Shown: piece after piece, positions 8,195 to 18,500 of the stretch
How the letters are laid out: each line of letters starts with the position of its first letter
Numbering within the stretch: the first letter of the stretch is position 1
NCBI GenBank assembly: GCA_947259995.1
Contig: CAMYOK010000002.1
Coordinates: forward strand, 1,371,705-1,435,704
Length of the DNA: 64,000 bases
DNA from: an uncultured Pseudomonadales bacterium
GTDB taxonomy: Bacteria > Pseudomonadota > Gammaproteobacteria > Pseudomonadales > Pseudohongiellaceae
Direction: 5' to 3'
Notes under the pieces: model-generated
Told to the model about the DNA's origin: nothing
What the model saw: the letters and a program-made list of their open reading frames with translations, nothing else
Database searches by the model: none
Program-made: the position numbers and the translations under genes

Positions 8195-9129
8195 GGGTTT
8201 TGCTTTAGGCATTCCACCAAGTTGCTGGCCAACAATCTGGTCGCAGGTCCAGCAGACTCAGGTGTCGACAGCATCAAGTACAATTGCAGAATTCTCTGCT
8301 TTGCCTCGCCTAGCGGCAGTTGCTTTAAAGTGCCTGTGCGTATGTCCTGTTTTGCCCAATGTTCCGGCACAAACGCAAACCCTAAGCCTGCTCGTAACAC
8401 GGCTAAACTGCTAGCAAAATGACTGACGGTCCAACGTTGCTCGGAGCCTAGCCAGCCTGCATCTAAGGCGCGTCTTTGCCCTGTGTCGCGCAGCACAATC
8501 TGGCGATGTGTCTTCAGCTCCCAGTCGCTGATGTCGCTTTGCGCACTTTCTGGATCACTTGTTAGCGCAGCAGGCCGGCTGTCGGAGGAGCGAAACAATG
8601 GATGACCTGGATGGGCTACTGGAATCATTTTAGCGCGGTAAACCGGGATCCCAGAGAAGCCGACGGGAACGATAGAGCCAATGACAATGTTCGCCTTCTT
8701 CTCCAATAACGCTTCCTCTGTACCCGAGAGTGAGGTTTCGAGCAATCTAACCCGCGTTAATGGATAGTGTTTGGAGAGCTGTTCTAGCGCTGGCATTATT
8801 TTGCTAATCCCTAGCAGTGCATCAACCGCAATTGTTACTTCGGTCTCTAAGCCTTGCGCGAGTTGCCGAGCGACATCTTCAGTCTCCTCAGCTTGGGCTA
8901 AAAGCTGTGCGGCGCGTCGATAGAGCACCTTGCCATCCTCGGTCAGCACGGCCTTTCTTCCGACGATACTCAGTACTGGGCGTGGCAGTTGTTCGTTCAG
9001 TCGAGCAATCGCGTAGCTGATGCTCGATTGGCTTTTGTTGAGGGCTTCTGCGGCGAGTGCGAACGAGCCTGCGTCGACAACAGCCTTGAAGCTGGCCCAT
9101 TGCTCTAAAGTGATTTTGGGTGATTTCAT
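8191..9129 (-). CDS. LysR-family regulator divergent from azoreductase-pirin operon
   Basis: A 312-residue LysR-type regulator. The N-terminal winged helix (FALAAEALNKSQSSISYAIARL, residues ~17-38) and the effector-binding alpha/beta domain (~95-300) are complete. The layout, with a divergent NAD(P)H oxidoreductase and pirin, recalls E. coli yhaJ-yhaK, where the LysR protein responds to aromatic oxidation products; the transfer of function is inference. A perfect palindrome that fits the LysR T-N11-A rule lies in the shared intergenic region at 9139-9153, 10 bp from this start codon, consistent with autorepression and control of the divergent operon. Confidence 0.88.
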   Translation of the reverse strand: MKSPKITLEQWASFKAVVDAGSFALAAEALNKSQSSISYAIARLNEQLPRPVLSIVGRKAVLTEDGKVLYRRAAQLLAQAEETEDVARQLAQGLETEVTIAVDALLGISKIMPALEQLSKHYPLTRVRLLETSLSGTEEALLEKKANIVIGSIVPVGFSGIPVYRAKMIPVAHPGHPLFRSSDSRPAALTSDPESAQSDISDWELKTHRQIVLRDTGQRRALDAGWLGSEQRWTVSHFASSLAVLRAGLGFAFVPEHWAKQDIRTGTLKQLPLGEAKQRILQLYLMLSTPESAGPATRLLASNLVECLKQNP

Positions 9130-9138
9130 TTTTAATGT

Positions 9139-9153
9139 ATCTAATTTTTAGAT
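9139..9153. promoter_or_regulatory. Candidate LysR operator (palindrome)
   Basis: ATCTAATTTTTAGAT is a perfect inverted repeat (6-bp arms, 3-bp centre) containing a T-N11-A core, the classic LysR box. It lies between the divergent LysR gene and the azoreductase gene, and is close enough to the LysR start to overlap its promoter. Assignment to this regulator is by position and shape only. Confidence 0.55.
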
Positions 9154-9264
9154 CTAATTAAGCCGATAATTGCATAAATACATCAAAAAACAAGATTTAT
9201 TATAGGCGTCATGGTTCAACTGATCGCAGTGGCACGTCAAACAGGGCTTCCTGCAAGGAGAATA

Positions 9265-9894
9265 ATGATGCTAAAGGTATTACAGCTAAAAACGAGTATT
9301 TTGGATAAACAGGATCAGCAAGGCGTTTCGAGCGAGCTTAGTGACGAATTGCTCGCGCAACTACGTGCCGAATATGGTGAACTGGAGGTGACACAGCGTA
9401 GCTTCTCGCAAAACCCTGTGCCTTATTTTGATCAACAATGGTTGCAGGCGCTCATGACCCCTAGTGAGCAACGAAGTCAGCAACAAAGCGATAAGGTCGC
9501 CTATTCGGACAGCTTGATTGATGAACTTCAGCAGGCCGATATTCTGCTAGTTGGAGTCCCCATGTACAACTTCGCTATCCCCGCAACGTTGAAGTCTTGG
9601 ACGGATCATGTCGCGCGCGCCGGAGTGACGTTCAAATATACCCCGACCGGTTCGCAGGGCTTGCTTAAGAATAAAAAGGTGATCGCGGTGCTCAGCAGCG
9701 GCGGGCAACACGAGGAAGGCGTTACAGACTTCATCAGGCCATACCTGCGCACATTGTTTGGCTTCCTTGGGATGACAGACATCGAGTTTATTGTTGCACA
9801 TGGTTTGAATATGGGTGAGGAGCCCAGAGCTGCCGGTTTCGCGCAGGCTCGGGCGCAAATTAAGCAACTGAGACGACAAGGAGAAGCCGCATGA
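9265..9894 (+). CDS. azoR: FMN-dependent NAD(P)H azoreductase/quinone reductase
   Basis: A 209-residue flavodoxin-fold oxidoreductase of the AzoR/AcpD type (E. coli AzoR has 201). Key segments are the FMN phosphate-binding N-terminus (LQLKTSILD), the hallmark PMYNFAIPATLKSWTDHVARAG around residues 97-118, TPTGSQGLLKNKK, and the SSGGQHEEG loop. Start at 9265 is set by AAGGAG 5 bases upstream; the frame extends to 9211 without a ribosome site. It reduces quinones and azo compounds in the cytoplasm. The last bases overlap the pirin start by 4 bp (ATGA), so the two genes are translationally coupled and probably controlled by the divergent LysR regulator. Confidence 0.9.
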   Translation: MMLKVLQLKTSILDKQDQQGVSSELSDELLAQLRAEYGELEVTQRSFSQNPVPYFDQQWLQALMTPSEQRSQQQSDKVAYSDSLIDELQQADILLVGVPMYNFAIPATLKSWTDHVARAGVTFKYTPTGSQGLLKNKKVIAVLSSGGQHEEGVTDFIRPYLRTLFGFLGMTDIEFIVAHGLNMGEEPRAAGFAQARAQIKQLRRQGEAA

Positions 9895-10724
9895 CAATAC
9901 GAAAAATCGAAGAAATATTAGTGGCAAGGCCTACTTCTGATGGTGACGGTGTGCGCCTAAAGCGCGTCTTTGGCGGTGGCGACCTTAGTCGTTTTGATCC
10001 CTTTCTCATGATGGACGAGTTCGGGTCAGAGCAAGCTAGCGATTATATCGGCGGTTTTCCTTCACACCCACACCGAGGCTTTGAAACTATTACCTATATG
10101 CTCGACGGACATATGCAGCATAAAGACCATATGGGCAATGTTGGAGAGTTGAACAATGGGGATGTGCAATGGATGACAGCAGGTTCGGGAATCATCCACT
10201 CCGAGATGCCACAGCAGAAAGAGGGGCATATGCGGGGTTTCCAACTCTGGCTTAACCTGGCAGCAAAAGACAAAATGCAGCCTGCGTCCTATGAGGATAT
10301 TGCCGCCGAGCAGATTCCGGTGTTTGCTCGCCAAGGGGCAGTGATCAAGGCGATCGCTGGACAACTAGGTGATATTAAGGGAAAGGTCCAGAAAGCGGTG
10401 ACCGAGCCGTTGTATCTCGATATAGAAATAACTAGTGAACAATATCAAGAGTCTTTTGCTGTGCCAGAAGGTGATACGGTTTTGGTGTATGTTTACGAAG
10501 GCGAGGTGCAAGTCGGCGATGATGTCGTGGGCAAAGCCCGCTTAGCAAGGCTGGGTCGTAAGGGGCAGGTGCGGCTCAAGGGGCTTGGTGCGGCGCGCTT
10601 GCTGTTGCTGACAGGTAAACCAATAGGTGAGCCAATTGTCAGTTACGGTCCGTTCGTGATGAATACGCGTGAGGAGATCGAGCAGGCCTTGGCGGATTAC
10701 CGTGATGGTCGATTAACCGCATGA
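9891..10724 (+). CDS. Pirin family protein (first copy)
   Basis: A 277-residue bicupin. The N-terminal cupin has the metal ligands His-x-His in SHPHRGFETITYM and His/Glu in GIIHSEMPQ, as in human pirin and E. coli YhaK. The C-terminal pirin domain runs from about residue 165. Bacterial pirins bind iron or another divalent metal and several have quercetinase activity or act as redox sensors. It is coupled by a 4-bp overlap to azoR, so a role in metabolism of quinones or oxidised phenolics fits. A second pirin gene of different sequence lies at 19905. Confidence 0.9.
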   Translation: MTIRKIEEILVARPTSDGDGVRLKRVFGGGDLSRFDPFLMMDEFGSEQASDYIGGFPSHPHRGFETITYMLDGHMQHKDHMGNVGELNNGDVQWMTAGSGIIHSEMPQQKEGHMRGFQLWLNLAAKDKMQPASYEDIAAEQIPVFARQGAVIKAIAGQLGDIKGKVQKAVTEPLYLDIEITSEQYQESFAVPEGDTVLVYVYEGEVQVGDDVVGKARLARLGRKGQVRLKGLGAARLLLLTGKPIGEPIVSYGPFVMNTREEIEQALADYRDGRLTA

Positions 10725-10725
10725 A

Positions 10726-10780
10726 TATATCTTTATGATATAAGCATATCGCCATATATTCTTTTTTAGAATATATGGCG
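10726..10780. promoter_or_regulatory. Two AT-rich inverted repeats before the transporter gene
   Basis: The pirin-transporter gap holds TATATC-N5-GATATA (10726-10742) and a perfect 12-bp inverted repeat CGCCATATATTC / GAATATATGGCG (10750-10761 and 10769-10780) with a 7-base loop TTTTTTA. The second could form a strong hairpin, but it has no T-run after the stem in either direction, so it does not look like an ordinary intrinsic terminator. A regulator site or an mRNA-leader structure 43 bp before the transporter start is more likely. Confidence 0.5.
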
Positions 10781-10822
10781 CGCTCTATAATGCCGCCCTA
10801 CAAATTGGCTTGGGGTTGTATC

Positions 10823-12595
10823 ATGGATTGGCAGGGCTGGTTGTCCTTAGGGTTAACGTTTAGTACGTTGTTAGTGCTATTGAGTACGCGTTTGAGTCCA
10901 CACCTTGTTCTTGTGGCTGCCTTGACAGTACTCAGTGTTAGCGGTGTATTAACGCCTTCGGAGGCATTGGCTGGGTTCTCTAATCCTGGCCTGATCACCG
11001 TGGCGGCCATGTTTGTGGTGGCCGCCGGCTTGCATGCCTCCGGTGGTATCGATCTTTTGGTCAATAGGTTCCTTGGGCGGCCACGCAATATTTTTTCCGC
11101 TCTAGTCCGCCTGTTTATCCCTGTGATCCCTCTCAGCGGCTTCCTCAATAATACTCCTGTCGTGGCAACCATGATTCCGGCTATCAATGCCTGGTCTAGG
11201 CGCATCGATATCGCACCTTCAAAATTAATGATTCCATTGAGCTACGGGGCGATCATTGGCGGATGTTTGACGATGATAGGCACGAGCACAAACTTGGTTG
11301 TCAGTGGTCAATACCAGGCCCTAACAGGAGAGGAGGGATTTTCGATCTTCGCCATCACGGCTGTTGGTTTACCTGTTGCGATCGTAGCAGTGCTGTTCAT
11401 GCTGTTCTTTCTGCCTCGTATTTTGCCAGACCGTCGCGAGCAACGTCCTTTTGAAAATATGCGCGAGTTTACCCTTGAGGTTGCAATTGACCCTGATGGC
11501 CCGTTAGTGGGTCTGAGTGTCGAGCAAGCGGGGCTACGAAACTTAGAGCGAGTTTATTTGGTTGAAATTGATCGGCGAGAAAGCATTGTTACGGCAGTGC
11601 CGTCTGAGGAGATACTCCGTGGTGGTGACCGTTTGGTTTTCGCGGGAGAAACCGAGGCAATCTCGGACTTGCTGCGAATCAACGGTATTGTGTCATCGAT
11701 CAATCGTGAAAAAGCCCCGCTAGCTGAAGATCGGGCAGAGCGACGACTTGTCGAAGTAGTAGTCTCGCAGTCTTGTTCATCTATTGGTGAGACGGTGCGC
11801 GGGTCGCGTTTCCACGATCGCTACGGCGCTATTGTGTTAGCTGTGGCACGTAACGGCGAGCGAGTAGCGGGAAACCTAGGAAATATAATAATCAAACCCG
11901 GTGACACTTTGCTGTTAGAGGCAAGACCGGTTTTTGTTAGTCGACAAAAATATAACAAAGATTTTCTGGTGATGAATGACCTCGATACTGTGCAACCAAG
12001 GCATAAGAAAGCCCTGCTTGCTTGGGGAATCTTGCTGGTCCTCGTCGCGGCGGCAGGTCTGGACTTGATCAGCATGCTCAATGCCTCGCTGATTGGTGCA
12101 GGTGCGATGCTCGTGACGGGCTGCCTTTCGGTTAGTCAGGCAGAGAAAAGCTTGGATCTACCAGTCATTGTGACTATTGCCGCGTCATTCGCCTTAGGAG
12201 CGGCACTGCAGAAAACTGGGGTGGCAGCGATACTGGCCGAGAATATTGTCTTGCTCAGCGATGGCAAGCCTTGGCTGCTTCTTATTCTTACCTATGCCAC
12301 TGTCTCCCTGCTCACTGAGACCATTACCAACAACGCGGCAGCTGTGATTATGGTGCCAATCGTATTGGCGATTACGCAGCAAGCAGGGCTGAACCCAGAG
12401 CCATTTATGTTTGCGGTAATGATGGCCGCTTCAGCGAGTTTTGCGACCCCGCTAGGCTACCAAACCAATCTGATGGTATATGGCCCAGGGGGATATCGTT
12501 TCGCTGATTTCATGCGTGCAGGTTTGCCCATGAATGTTATTGTGGGGGTCAGTACAGTGACGGTGTTATTGCTAGGTTGGTCGTTAGAGATCTAG
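10823..12595 (+). CDS. SLC13/DASS-type anion transporter with two RCK_C (TrkA_C) domains
   Basis: A 590-residue inner-membrane protein. The N-terminal membrane half (to about 200) carries the SNT-like signatures PLSGFLNNTPVVATMIP and MIGTSTNLVVSGQY. A cytoplasmic insert (about 210-385) contains two TrkA_C domains. The second membrane half has ETITNNAAAVIMVP and SFATPLGYQTNLMVYGPGGY. This layout is that of sodium/dicarboxylate or sulfate-type DASS permeases such as the SAC1/YfbS group. The substrate (sulfate, dicarboxylate or other anion) is not decided by the sequence. ATG at 10823 is preferred to 10775, which lies inside the upstream hairpin. Confidence 0.87.
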   Translation: MDWQGWLSLGLTFSTLLVLLSTRLSPHLVLVAALTVLSVSGVLTPSEALAGFSNPGLITVAAMFVVAAGLHASGGIDLLVNRFLGRPRNIFSALVRLFIPVIPLSGFLNNTPVVATMIPAINAWSRRIDIAPSKLMIPLSYGAIIGGCLTMIGTSTNLVVSGQYQALTGEEGFSIFAITAVGLPVAIVAVLFMLFFLPRILPDRREQRPFENMREFTLEVAIDPDGPLVGLSVEQAGLRNLERVYLVEIDRRESIVTAVPSEEILRGGDRLVFAGETEAISDLLRINGIVSSINREKAPLAEDRAERRLVEVVVSQSCSSIGETVRGSRFHDRYGAIVLAVARNGERVAGNLGNIIIKPGDTLLLEARPVFVSRQKYNKDFLVMNDLDTVQPRHKKALLAWGILLVLVAAAGLDLISMLNASLIGAGAMLVTGCLSVSQAEKSLDLPVIVTIAASFALGAALQKTGVAAILAENIVLLSDGKPWLLLILTYATVSLLTETITNNAAAVIMVPIVLAITQQAGLNPEPFMFAVMMAASASFATPLGYQTNLMVYGPGGYRFADFMRAGLPMNVIVGVSTVTVLLLGWSLEI

Positions 12596-12619
12596 GGGCC
12601 AAATAACAACGGCCCCTAG
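12592..12619. terminator. Hairpin between convergent transporter and quinoprotein genes
   Basis: CTAGGGGCC and GGCCCCTAG form a perfect 9-bp stem with a 10-base loop, beginning at the transporter stop codon. It lies between two convergent genes and has no T-tract, so it may act as a weak bidirectional terminator or a 3' end-protecting structure. Confidence 0.5.
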
Positions 12620-12635
12620 CTCCTAAGAAGAGATA

Positions 12636-14762
12636 TTAGTCGCCTAAGCTAAAGACATAGACTGCATTGCCACCAGAGGGGTGACGAATCTCGGGAGTGA
12701 CTAAGGCAGGAACCATGCGTGGGCTAGTGCCCCCTACTGCTGTTGTTACCGCAATATATTGCTTGCCATCGATGCTGAACGATAGAGGGTGGCCCTGCAC
12801 GGATGAACCAAGGCGCGTCTCCCATAGGATGTCGCCTGTGGCTACATCGAACGCTCGGAAGCGGCGATCCAAGTCCCCAGCAAACACCAAATCACCCGCA
12901 GTGCTTAAGACGCCGGTAATAAACGAGGCGCGTTGCTCATAGCTCCAAATTTCTTCGAGCGTGCTGACGTCATAGGCGGCGAGCTTGCCTACATTCCCGT
13001 CTGTGCCAGGCATCTCGAAGAACTTTCGGCTAGCGGCCAACCCCCCTGAGCCAGGGGCGAGCTCGACTTCGCGGGCCGCGTTTTCAAGACAGGTTTGGCT
13101 CAATGGCGCGATCAAGACACCACTGGGTTCATGGTAGCTCATGGAATGCCAGTCTTTGCCACCTGCGCTACTGGGGCAGGCCGAAGTCCACTCGTCTATC
13201 TGAGCATTGATGATGTCGTCGCGATAGGTCACCGCGCCTGTATCAGGATCGATATGGGTAAACGCATTCTGATAGACGGTCTCTGTATAGCCTAAGAATT
13301 CGCCAGTAACGCGATCGTTCTTCCAAAGAATCCCGTATTTGCCGATCGATAGCACTAGTTGGCGGCCATCTTTGTCGACAAGGACGCGCTCAAACACTTC
13401 ATCAAGATCGAGTGCTTCGCCTGGAACATGCTGGAAGTGCCAGTCGAGAGTACCGTCGTCAATGTTGAGGGCGATTGTCGCGTTGGTGTACAGGCCCGCG
13501 TCGTGGATCGACATGTGGCGACTAACCGGCACCCACGGTTTAGCCTGTGCTGTCCCCCAATAGGTCAGCTTTAATTCTGGGTCATAGCTGCCAGTGATCC
13601 AAGTTTCGCCGCCTTTACGATAGAGGTTATCAAGGCCACCCCAAGTATCCCCGCCAGGGTATTCGGCATGGGCGACGGTATTGAACTCCCAAAGTCGCTC
13701 GCCGGTGTTAACGTCATGCGCCGTCATATAACAATTCTCAACGATATAGGTGGCACATCCGGCTTGGCCCATGATGATCTTGCCGTCTGCCACTAATGGG
13801 CCGCTTGAATTGGAGAAGCCTTTGCTACTATCGGCGATGACCGTTTCCCAGATTTTTTGCCCAGTGCGAGCATCAAGTGCCATCAATCGTGCGTCTGTCG
13901 TCGCGTGAATGATTTTATCGTCGTAGATAGAGATGTTGCGCATGTCTTCGCGTGTTTCAGAGCCGCCGTGATGCTCCCAAATTAGCTCACCAGTTGCGGC
14001 ATCGAGTGCCTGTATGATGTTGCTGGTATTAATAAGATACATGATGCCATCGTAGACGATCGGGGCCGGCTCAGATGCGCCTTCGTGCATCGACCATACC
14101 CACTCGAGCTTTAAGTCTTTGACGTTACCGCGATTCACTTGGTCCAGCGCGCTGAAACTATGCGCTTGATAATTGCCGCGCCACATCAACCAATCAGACG
14201 GATCAGGATTGGCCATGACCTCATCGGTCAAAGGCACGAAGTTTTCTATCGTGCCTGCGATAGTGACGCCGACTGGAGTCTCGACAGTGCGTTGTGATTG
14301 GCTTGCTGTGGCATTGTTTGCGCTACCACCAGTGCCATTGCCGGTGGCGCTGCCGATCAACACGTCTGTGCTAGCACTAAGTGGCGCATTGCCAGCAACG
14401 GCGCCGTTAGTCTGTAAAATCTGGGCAACGATGTTGCCTACCGTAGCGTCGGGTAATGCGGAGTTCGCACCTGGTGGCATCGATGACTTGATGTAGCGAA
14501 ATAATTCCCCTGCGCTGCGAGCGCTCCAGCGTGCCATGAAGCCAGTGCCGGAAAGCGTAGGCGCCGTAGGGGTGCCTTCTAGATTGGCTCCGTGACAAGA
14601 GGCGCAAGCGCTCTGATACAAACCGGCTCCAGCGGCCGCTTGAACTGCCGTGAATGGGCCAGAGTCTTGGGCACTTGCAAGGCTGCCATAGCTTAAGAAC
14701 AGCGCAGCAAAGACGGCGCTCGCGAGGGGGGTGCGTGAAATACTGATTGTTGGAAGCTGCAT
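12636..14762 (-). CDS. PQQ-dependent dehydrogenase with N-terminal cytochrome c domain
   Basis: A 708-residue periplasmic quinohaemoprotein. After a signal peptide (SLASA-QD near residue 31) comes a class I cytochrome c domain with Cys53-x2-Cys56-His57 and a low-complexity Gly/Ser/Asn linker. An eight-bladed PQQ propeller follows (about 190-708) with repeated LxALDAxTGxxxWE motifs. The haem domain is N-terminal, whereas classical type II alcohol dehydrogenases carry it C-terminally. Several metal-ligand positions of methanol dehydrogenase do not line up: GTAQAKPW replaces GTGNPxPW, and [11 protein letters not shown] replaces the Glu-containing loop. A D-L-D sequence stands near residue 450, where the catalytic Asp lies. 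ATG at 14762 follows AGGAAAG. The substrate is unknown. The CHRD gene is 50 bp upstream on the same strand. Confidence 0.85.
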   Translation of the reverse strand: MQLPTISISRTPLASAVFAALFLSYGSLASAQDSGPFTAVQAAAGAGLYQSACASCHGANLEGTPTAPTLSGTGFMARWSARSAGELFRYIKSSMPPGANSALPDATVGNIVAQILQTNGAVAGNAPLSASTDVLIGSATGNGTGGSANNATASQSQRTVETPVGVTIAGTIENFVPLTDEVMANPDPSDWLMWRGNYQAHSFSALDQVNRGNVKDLKLEWVWSMHEGASEPAPIVYDGIMYLINTSNIIQALDAATGELIWEHHGGSETREDMRNISIYDDKIIHATTDARLMALDARTGQKIWETVIADSSKGFSNSSGPLVADGKIIMGQAGCATYIVENCYMTAHDVNTGERLWEFNTVAHAEYPGGDTWGGLDNLYRKGGETWITGSYDPELKLTYWGTAQAKPWVPVSRHMSIHDAGLYTNATIALNIDDGTLDWHFQHVPGEALDLDEVFERVLVDKDGRQLVLSIGKYGILWKNDRVTGEFLGYTETVYQNAFTHIDPDTGAVTYRDDIINAQIDEWTSACPSSAGGKDWHSMSYHEPSGVLIAPLSQTCLENAAREVELAPGSGGLAASRKFFEMPGTDGNVGKLAAYDVSTLEEIWSYEQRASFITGVLSTAGDLVFAGDLDRRFRAFDVATGDILWETRLGSSVQGHPLSFSIDGKQYIAVTTAVGGTSPRMVPALVTPEIRHPSGGNAVYVFSLGD

Positions 14763-14812
14763 AGTCTTTCCTATTATTGTCAGTGATTGGGTAAGCAAAT
14801 TGGGAGGCTCAA

Positions 14813-15232
14813 TCAATGTGTGAGCCAACCACGTAGTTCACCCTCTGGGTTGCCTTCGCTATGAATCTGGACATAAAGGCTTTCAGCGTGCAAAGCGCTG
14901 ATTAATTCGGGTGTGAGCGTCAATGTACCGCTGATAGTGCCACTGCTGGCATTGCTAACATCGAGCCTAAGCACTACCGGGCCGGGAATGGCCTTCTGGC
15001 CTTGATGAATGTGAGCCATAGTGGCTGCCGAGCTCATTCCTGCGAACTCGCCGCTAATATTCAAGGTGTTGCCATTAAGGATTGCGCGGACTTGGCCTTC
15101 GCCGGTGATGGTTTTCACTGTGGCCGCAGTCACTGGCATGGGCGACAAGCGTCCACCTAGGCTGTTCATATCTTGCGCAAAGGTTTGCGCGCCTGTGAGT
15201 AGTAGTAAAGAAAGTAAGACACGTTGCAGCAT
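14813..15232 (-). CDS. Exported CHRD domain protein
   Basis: A 139-residue protein with a signal peptide ([19 protein letters not shown]) followed by one CHRD domain. It has the typical segments [20 protein letters not shown], and [20 protein letters not shown] near the C-terminus. CHRD domains are beta-rich extracellular modules first seen in chordin; bacterial members are secreted and functionally obscure. The ATG at 15232 has AAGGGA upstream and gives a clean signal peptide, so the longer frame from 15274 was not used. It probably forms a two-gene operon with the downstream quinoprotein dehydrogenase, suggesting an accessory periplasmic role. Confidence 0.85.
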   Translation of the reverse strand: MLQRVLLSLLLLTGAQTFAQDMNSLGGRLSPMPVTAATVKTITGEGQVRAILNGNTLNISGEFAGMSSAATMAHIHQGQKAIPGPVVLRLDVSNASSGTISGTLTLTPELISALHAESLYVQIHSEGNPEGELRGWLTH

Positions 15233-15544
15233 GTGCGATCCCTTGCTAACGAGAGGATTGTGAGTTTGGTGCATGTGTAACCCCGTTTATTATTGTGTTT
15301 TTTCGATAATGGTTCACTGTATTGACTTGCTGATTATACTCAAGCCTAGCGATTGGTCGAGTTTCATTGTGTAACGGGCTACAAACAGAGCGTCATCACA
15401 CTAGCCCAGACGTTGAACGGGTATATTAAACGCTATATGATCAAAGTCATAAGGTTTCTATAACAAGACTCTTTGGCAAAGCAATGGATGGCTTACAGGG
15501 ATCTCTCCGCTTAGAGCGGCCATTTCACTTATTAAGACTACACA
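15233..15544. other. Divergent intergenic region, CHRD gene / hybrid kinase
   Basis: This 312-bp region separates divergent genes and must hold both promoters. On the plus strand a weak candidate is TTGAAC (15413-15418), 15 bp, TATATG (15434-15439). No convincing operator, small gene or RNA is seen. Confidence 0.35.
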
Positions 15545-18500
15545 ATGGCGTATTTTCGATTGCAAGCCTACTTAGCACTTGTGCTAGTAACAGCACTATT
15601 CTCACTCAGTGCCTTGGCTGTCCCCCTTGATTTAGAAGCTGGTTTGGGCGAACTCAGCCCTGGTACCTCGATGAGGCTGCTCGAAGATGAGCGAGCCAAT
15701 CTTAGTTTTGATGAAGCACTCCCGTTGCTGGCGCGCCAGGGAGAGGTGTGGGAGTCGCGTGGCTTCCCTACAATGGGTTATACCTCTTCAGTATATTGGG
15801 CGGCCATCGATATAAATAACGCCTTCACGAGTGAGCAGACTTGGCTGCTGAGGATGAAGTTTGCGTCAATCGATCGCATCGATATGTATTATCGTGACGC
15901 TAATGGCGCGTGGGTGCAGAAAAGCGCAGGTGATACTCTGCCGTTTGAGAATCGAGATATTCCTCACCATTCTATCTATTTCAAATTCCCAGTTTTTGCG
16001 CAACAGCAGCAGACTTTGTATTTTCGAGTACAGAGCAAAGGTTCTGTTCAGTTGCCTCTCACGTTGACTAGTCTCGAAGATTTTCAGATAAACGCCAAGA
16101 ATGAGTACTTCTGGATAGGGACCTACTACGGGTTAATTATTTTACTCTCGCTATTCAGCGGTTTTGTTTGGGTAACGAGTAAAGACAAAACGTTTCTCTA
16201 TTTCATCTTGTTAATATTGAGTGCCGGTCTATTTTCTTTCTCGTTTCAAGGGCTCGGGTATCAGTATTTATGGCCTGACATTCCTTATTGGGCAAATCGC
16301 AGTACCGTTGCCACTATCGGCCTTGCGTCGGCGGCGGGCTTGCTGTTTGTGCGCTTCTTCCTTGAGCTGCGGATATACCAAAAGAGCTTAGACAAGCTCA
16401 TGCACATTGCTTCCTATGTTGCGTTAGGCTATGCCTTGTTATGCTTGGTTTTCCCCTATGAGTTTTTAGTAGTACTCATGAATGTAGTAGTTGTTATGGA
16501 CTTGGTCTTGATCAGTCTAGCTACATGGATAGTTGCTAAACAAGATTACAAACCAGCGTTTTACTTGTTGACGACTTGGACAGTGTTATTGCTTGGCATT
16601 GGTTTGGAGTTAGTGCAGCGCATGGGGGTCAATTTCCCTCCTCTGCTTAGCTATCACAGCATGCAATACGCATTTTGTATTTCGGTTGTGTGTCTCTCTT
16701 TTGGTTTGGCTGATCGTATCAACAATATTATTAAGCAATACAGCACCGTGCAAGGTGATATGTTAAAGGCTAATCAGCTGAAGATAGAAGCCTTGCAAAA
16801 AGCCGACGATGTCAAAGAAGAATTTATCGCCAATGTCTCGCATGAACTGCGTACACCGCTGACTGGAATTATTGGGCTCTCTGAAATTATTCTAGAAAAG
16901 AGTAGTGCATCTTTAGATGACGCTGCGCGTGAGAATCTTAACATGATTCGCATTAGTGGCCAGCGGCTTGCGAACCTGGTAAATGATGTAATCGATTTTT
17001 CTGCGATCAAAAATGGACATTTAGAGCTGCATAAAAAAGTAGTAGATTTGAAAAATGTCTGCATCATTGTGAACAAGATGTGTCGTCCTTTGATAGGAGA
17101 TAAACCGATACAGCTGGCGGAGAGTTTTCCCACTGAACCTGTGCTGGTGATGGGCGATGAGGACAGGCTGCAACAGATACTCTTTAACTTGGTGTCCAAT
17201 GCAATCAAGTTTACTCAACGTGGCTGGGTGGCTGTCTCTATAGATATTGTCGATATTGATGCGCGTGTGATGGTGAAGGATACGGGTATTGGCATTACTA
17301 AAGAGCAGCAATCAAGAATTTTTTCGCGCTTCTATCAAGTGGATTCTGCGGCGAGTCGTGAGGAAGGCGGGACTGGGTTGGGGTTGGCTATTTCTCAAAA
17401 GCTTGTCGAACTGCACGGCACAGAGATTGTGTTGCGCAGCAATCCTTCAGAGGGTTCAACGTTCTTTTTCGATTTGCCGATTTTAACTGGGAAAGAGCGC
17501 AAAGCGGCCAATCGTATCGGCGCCCAACAGCGAATTGAAAGGAAAATAGATGGGATTGTAGAGCCACGAGTAGAAGCGGGCCCTATTGTCGATCGACGTA
17601 ATCGAGATGCCGAGCCAGTGATAGAAGCCGAGCCAGCGCTTGATGGTAAGCGGCACAATATCCTAGTAGTCGATGACGAGTATCTTAACGTTCGAATTGT
17701 CAAGGAGCACCTCTCTGCTAGCTATGACATCGATAGCGCGCTGAGTGGTCATGATGCATTGATGATGCTGCAACAGCATAAACCAGATCTGGTAATTCTC
17801 GATCTTATGATGCCTATCATGACAGGTTTCGAGCTTTGTCAGCGCATACGCGAAAAATACAGCATGGATGAGCTTCCCATCGTGATTTTGACTGCGAAAA
17901 ATCGTGTAGAAGATTTAGTGAAAGGTTTGAATCTGGGCGCAAACGATTACATCAGCAAGCCCTTCAGCAAGGAAGAGTTAAAGGTTCGTATTAGCAAGCA
18001 GTTTGAAATGCTGCATTTATTAACTGTGCGCCAAGAGAATCAGCGCTTGTCTTGGCAGTTGCAGAAGTACCAAGAAACAGAGCAAAAACTGCGTGAACGT
18101 GAGAATCGTTTCGCGCGTATGTTAGATGTTACTGGCGATGCGCTCATCTCCATAGATGACAGTGGTTCTATCAGCTATGTCAATAAGGCTGCAGAGGCAA
18201 TGTTAAAACTAAGAGCTGAAGACTTTCAAGATCATGAGCTTGCAGTCTTAACGCAGCGCTTGGAAATAATCTGCAACGGCATTTCGGAAGTAATAAGTTT
18301 CCCGTTCAAAGAAAGTGTAATCTCTTCGGCTGACGCACCGAGTTTTTACTCCTTTGAATTGAAACACCCTGATGAAGATCCGACAAGTGATGTGCGGATT
18401 CGCGTCTGTGTATTGCCGCTAAGTATTGAACAAGAGTTTTATCTATTGATGTTCCAAAGTGAGTCGCCAGCCATTGAAAATGGCGCGGGTGATGAAGAGC

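Noticed and set aside
12636..14762. Calling the quinoprotein a lanthanide methanol dehydrogenase (XoxF)
   Set aside because: The D-L-D motif alone is not enough; other metal-site motifs differ and the N-terminal haem domain is foreign to XoxF.
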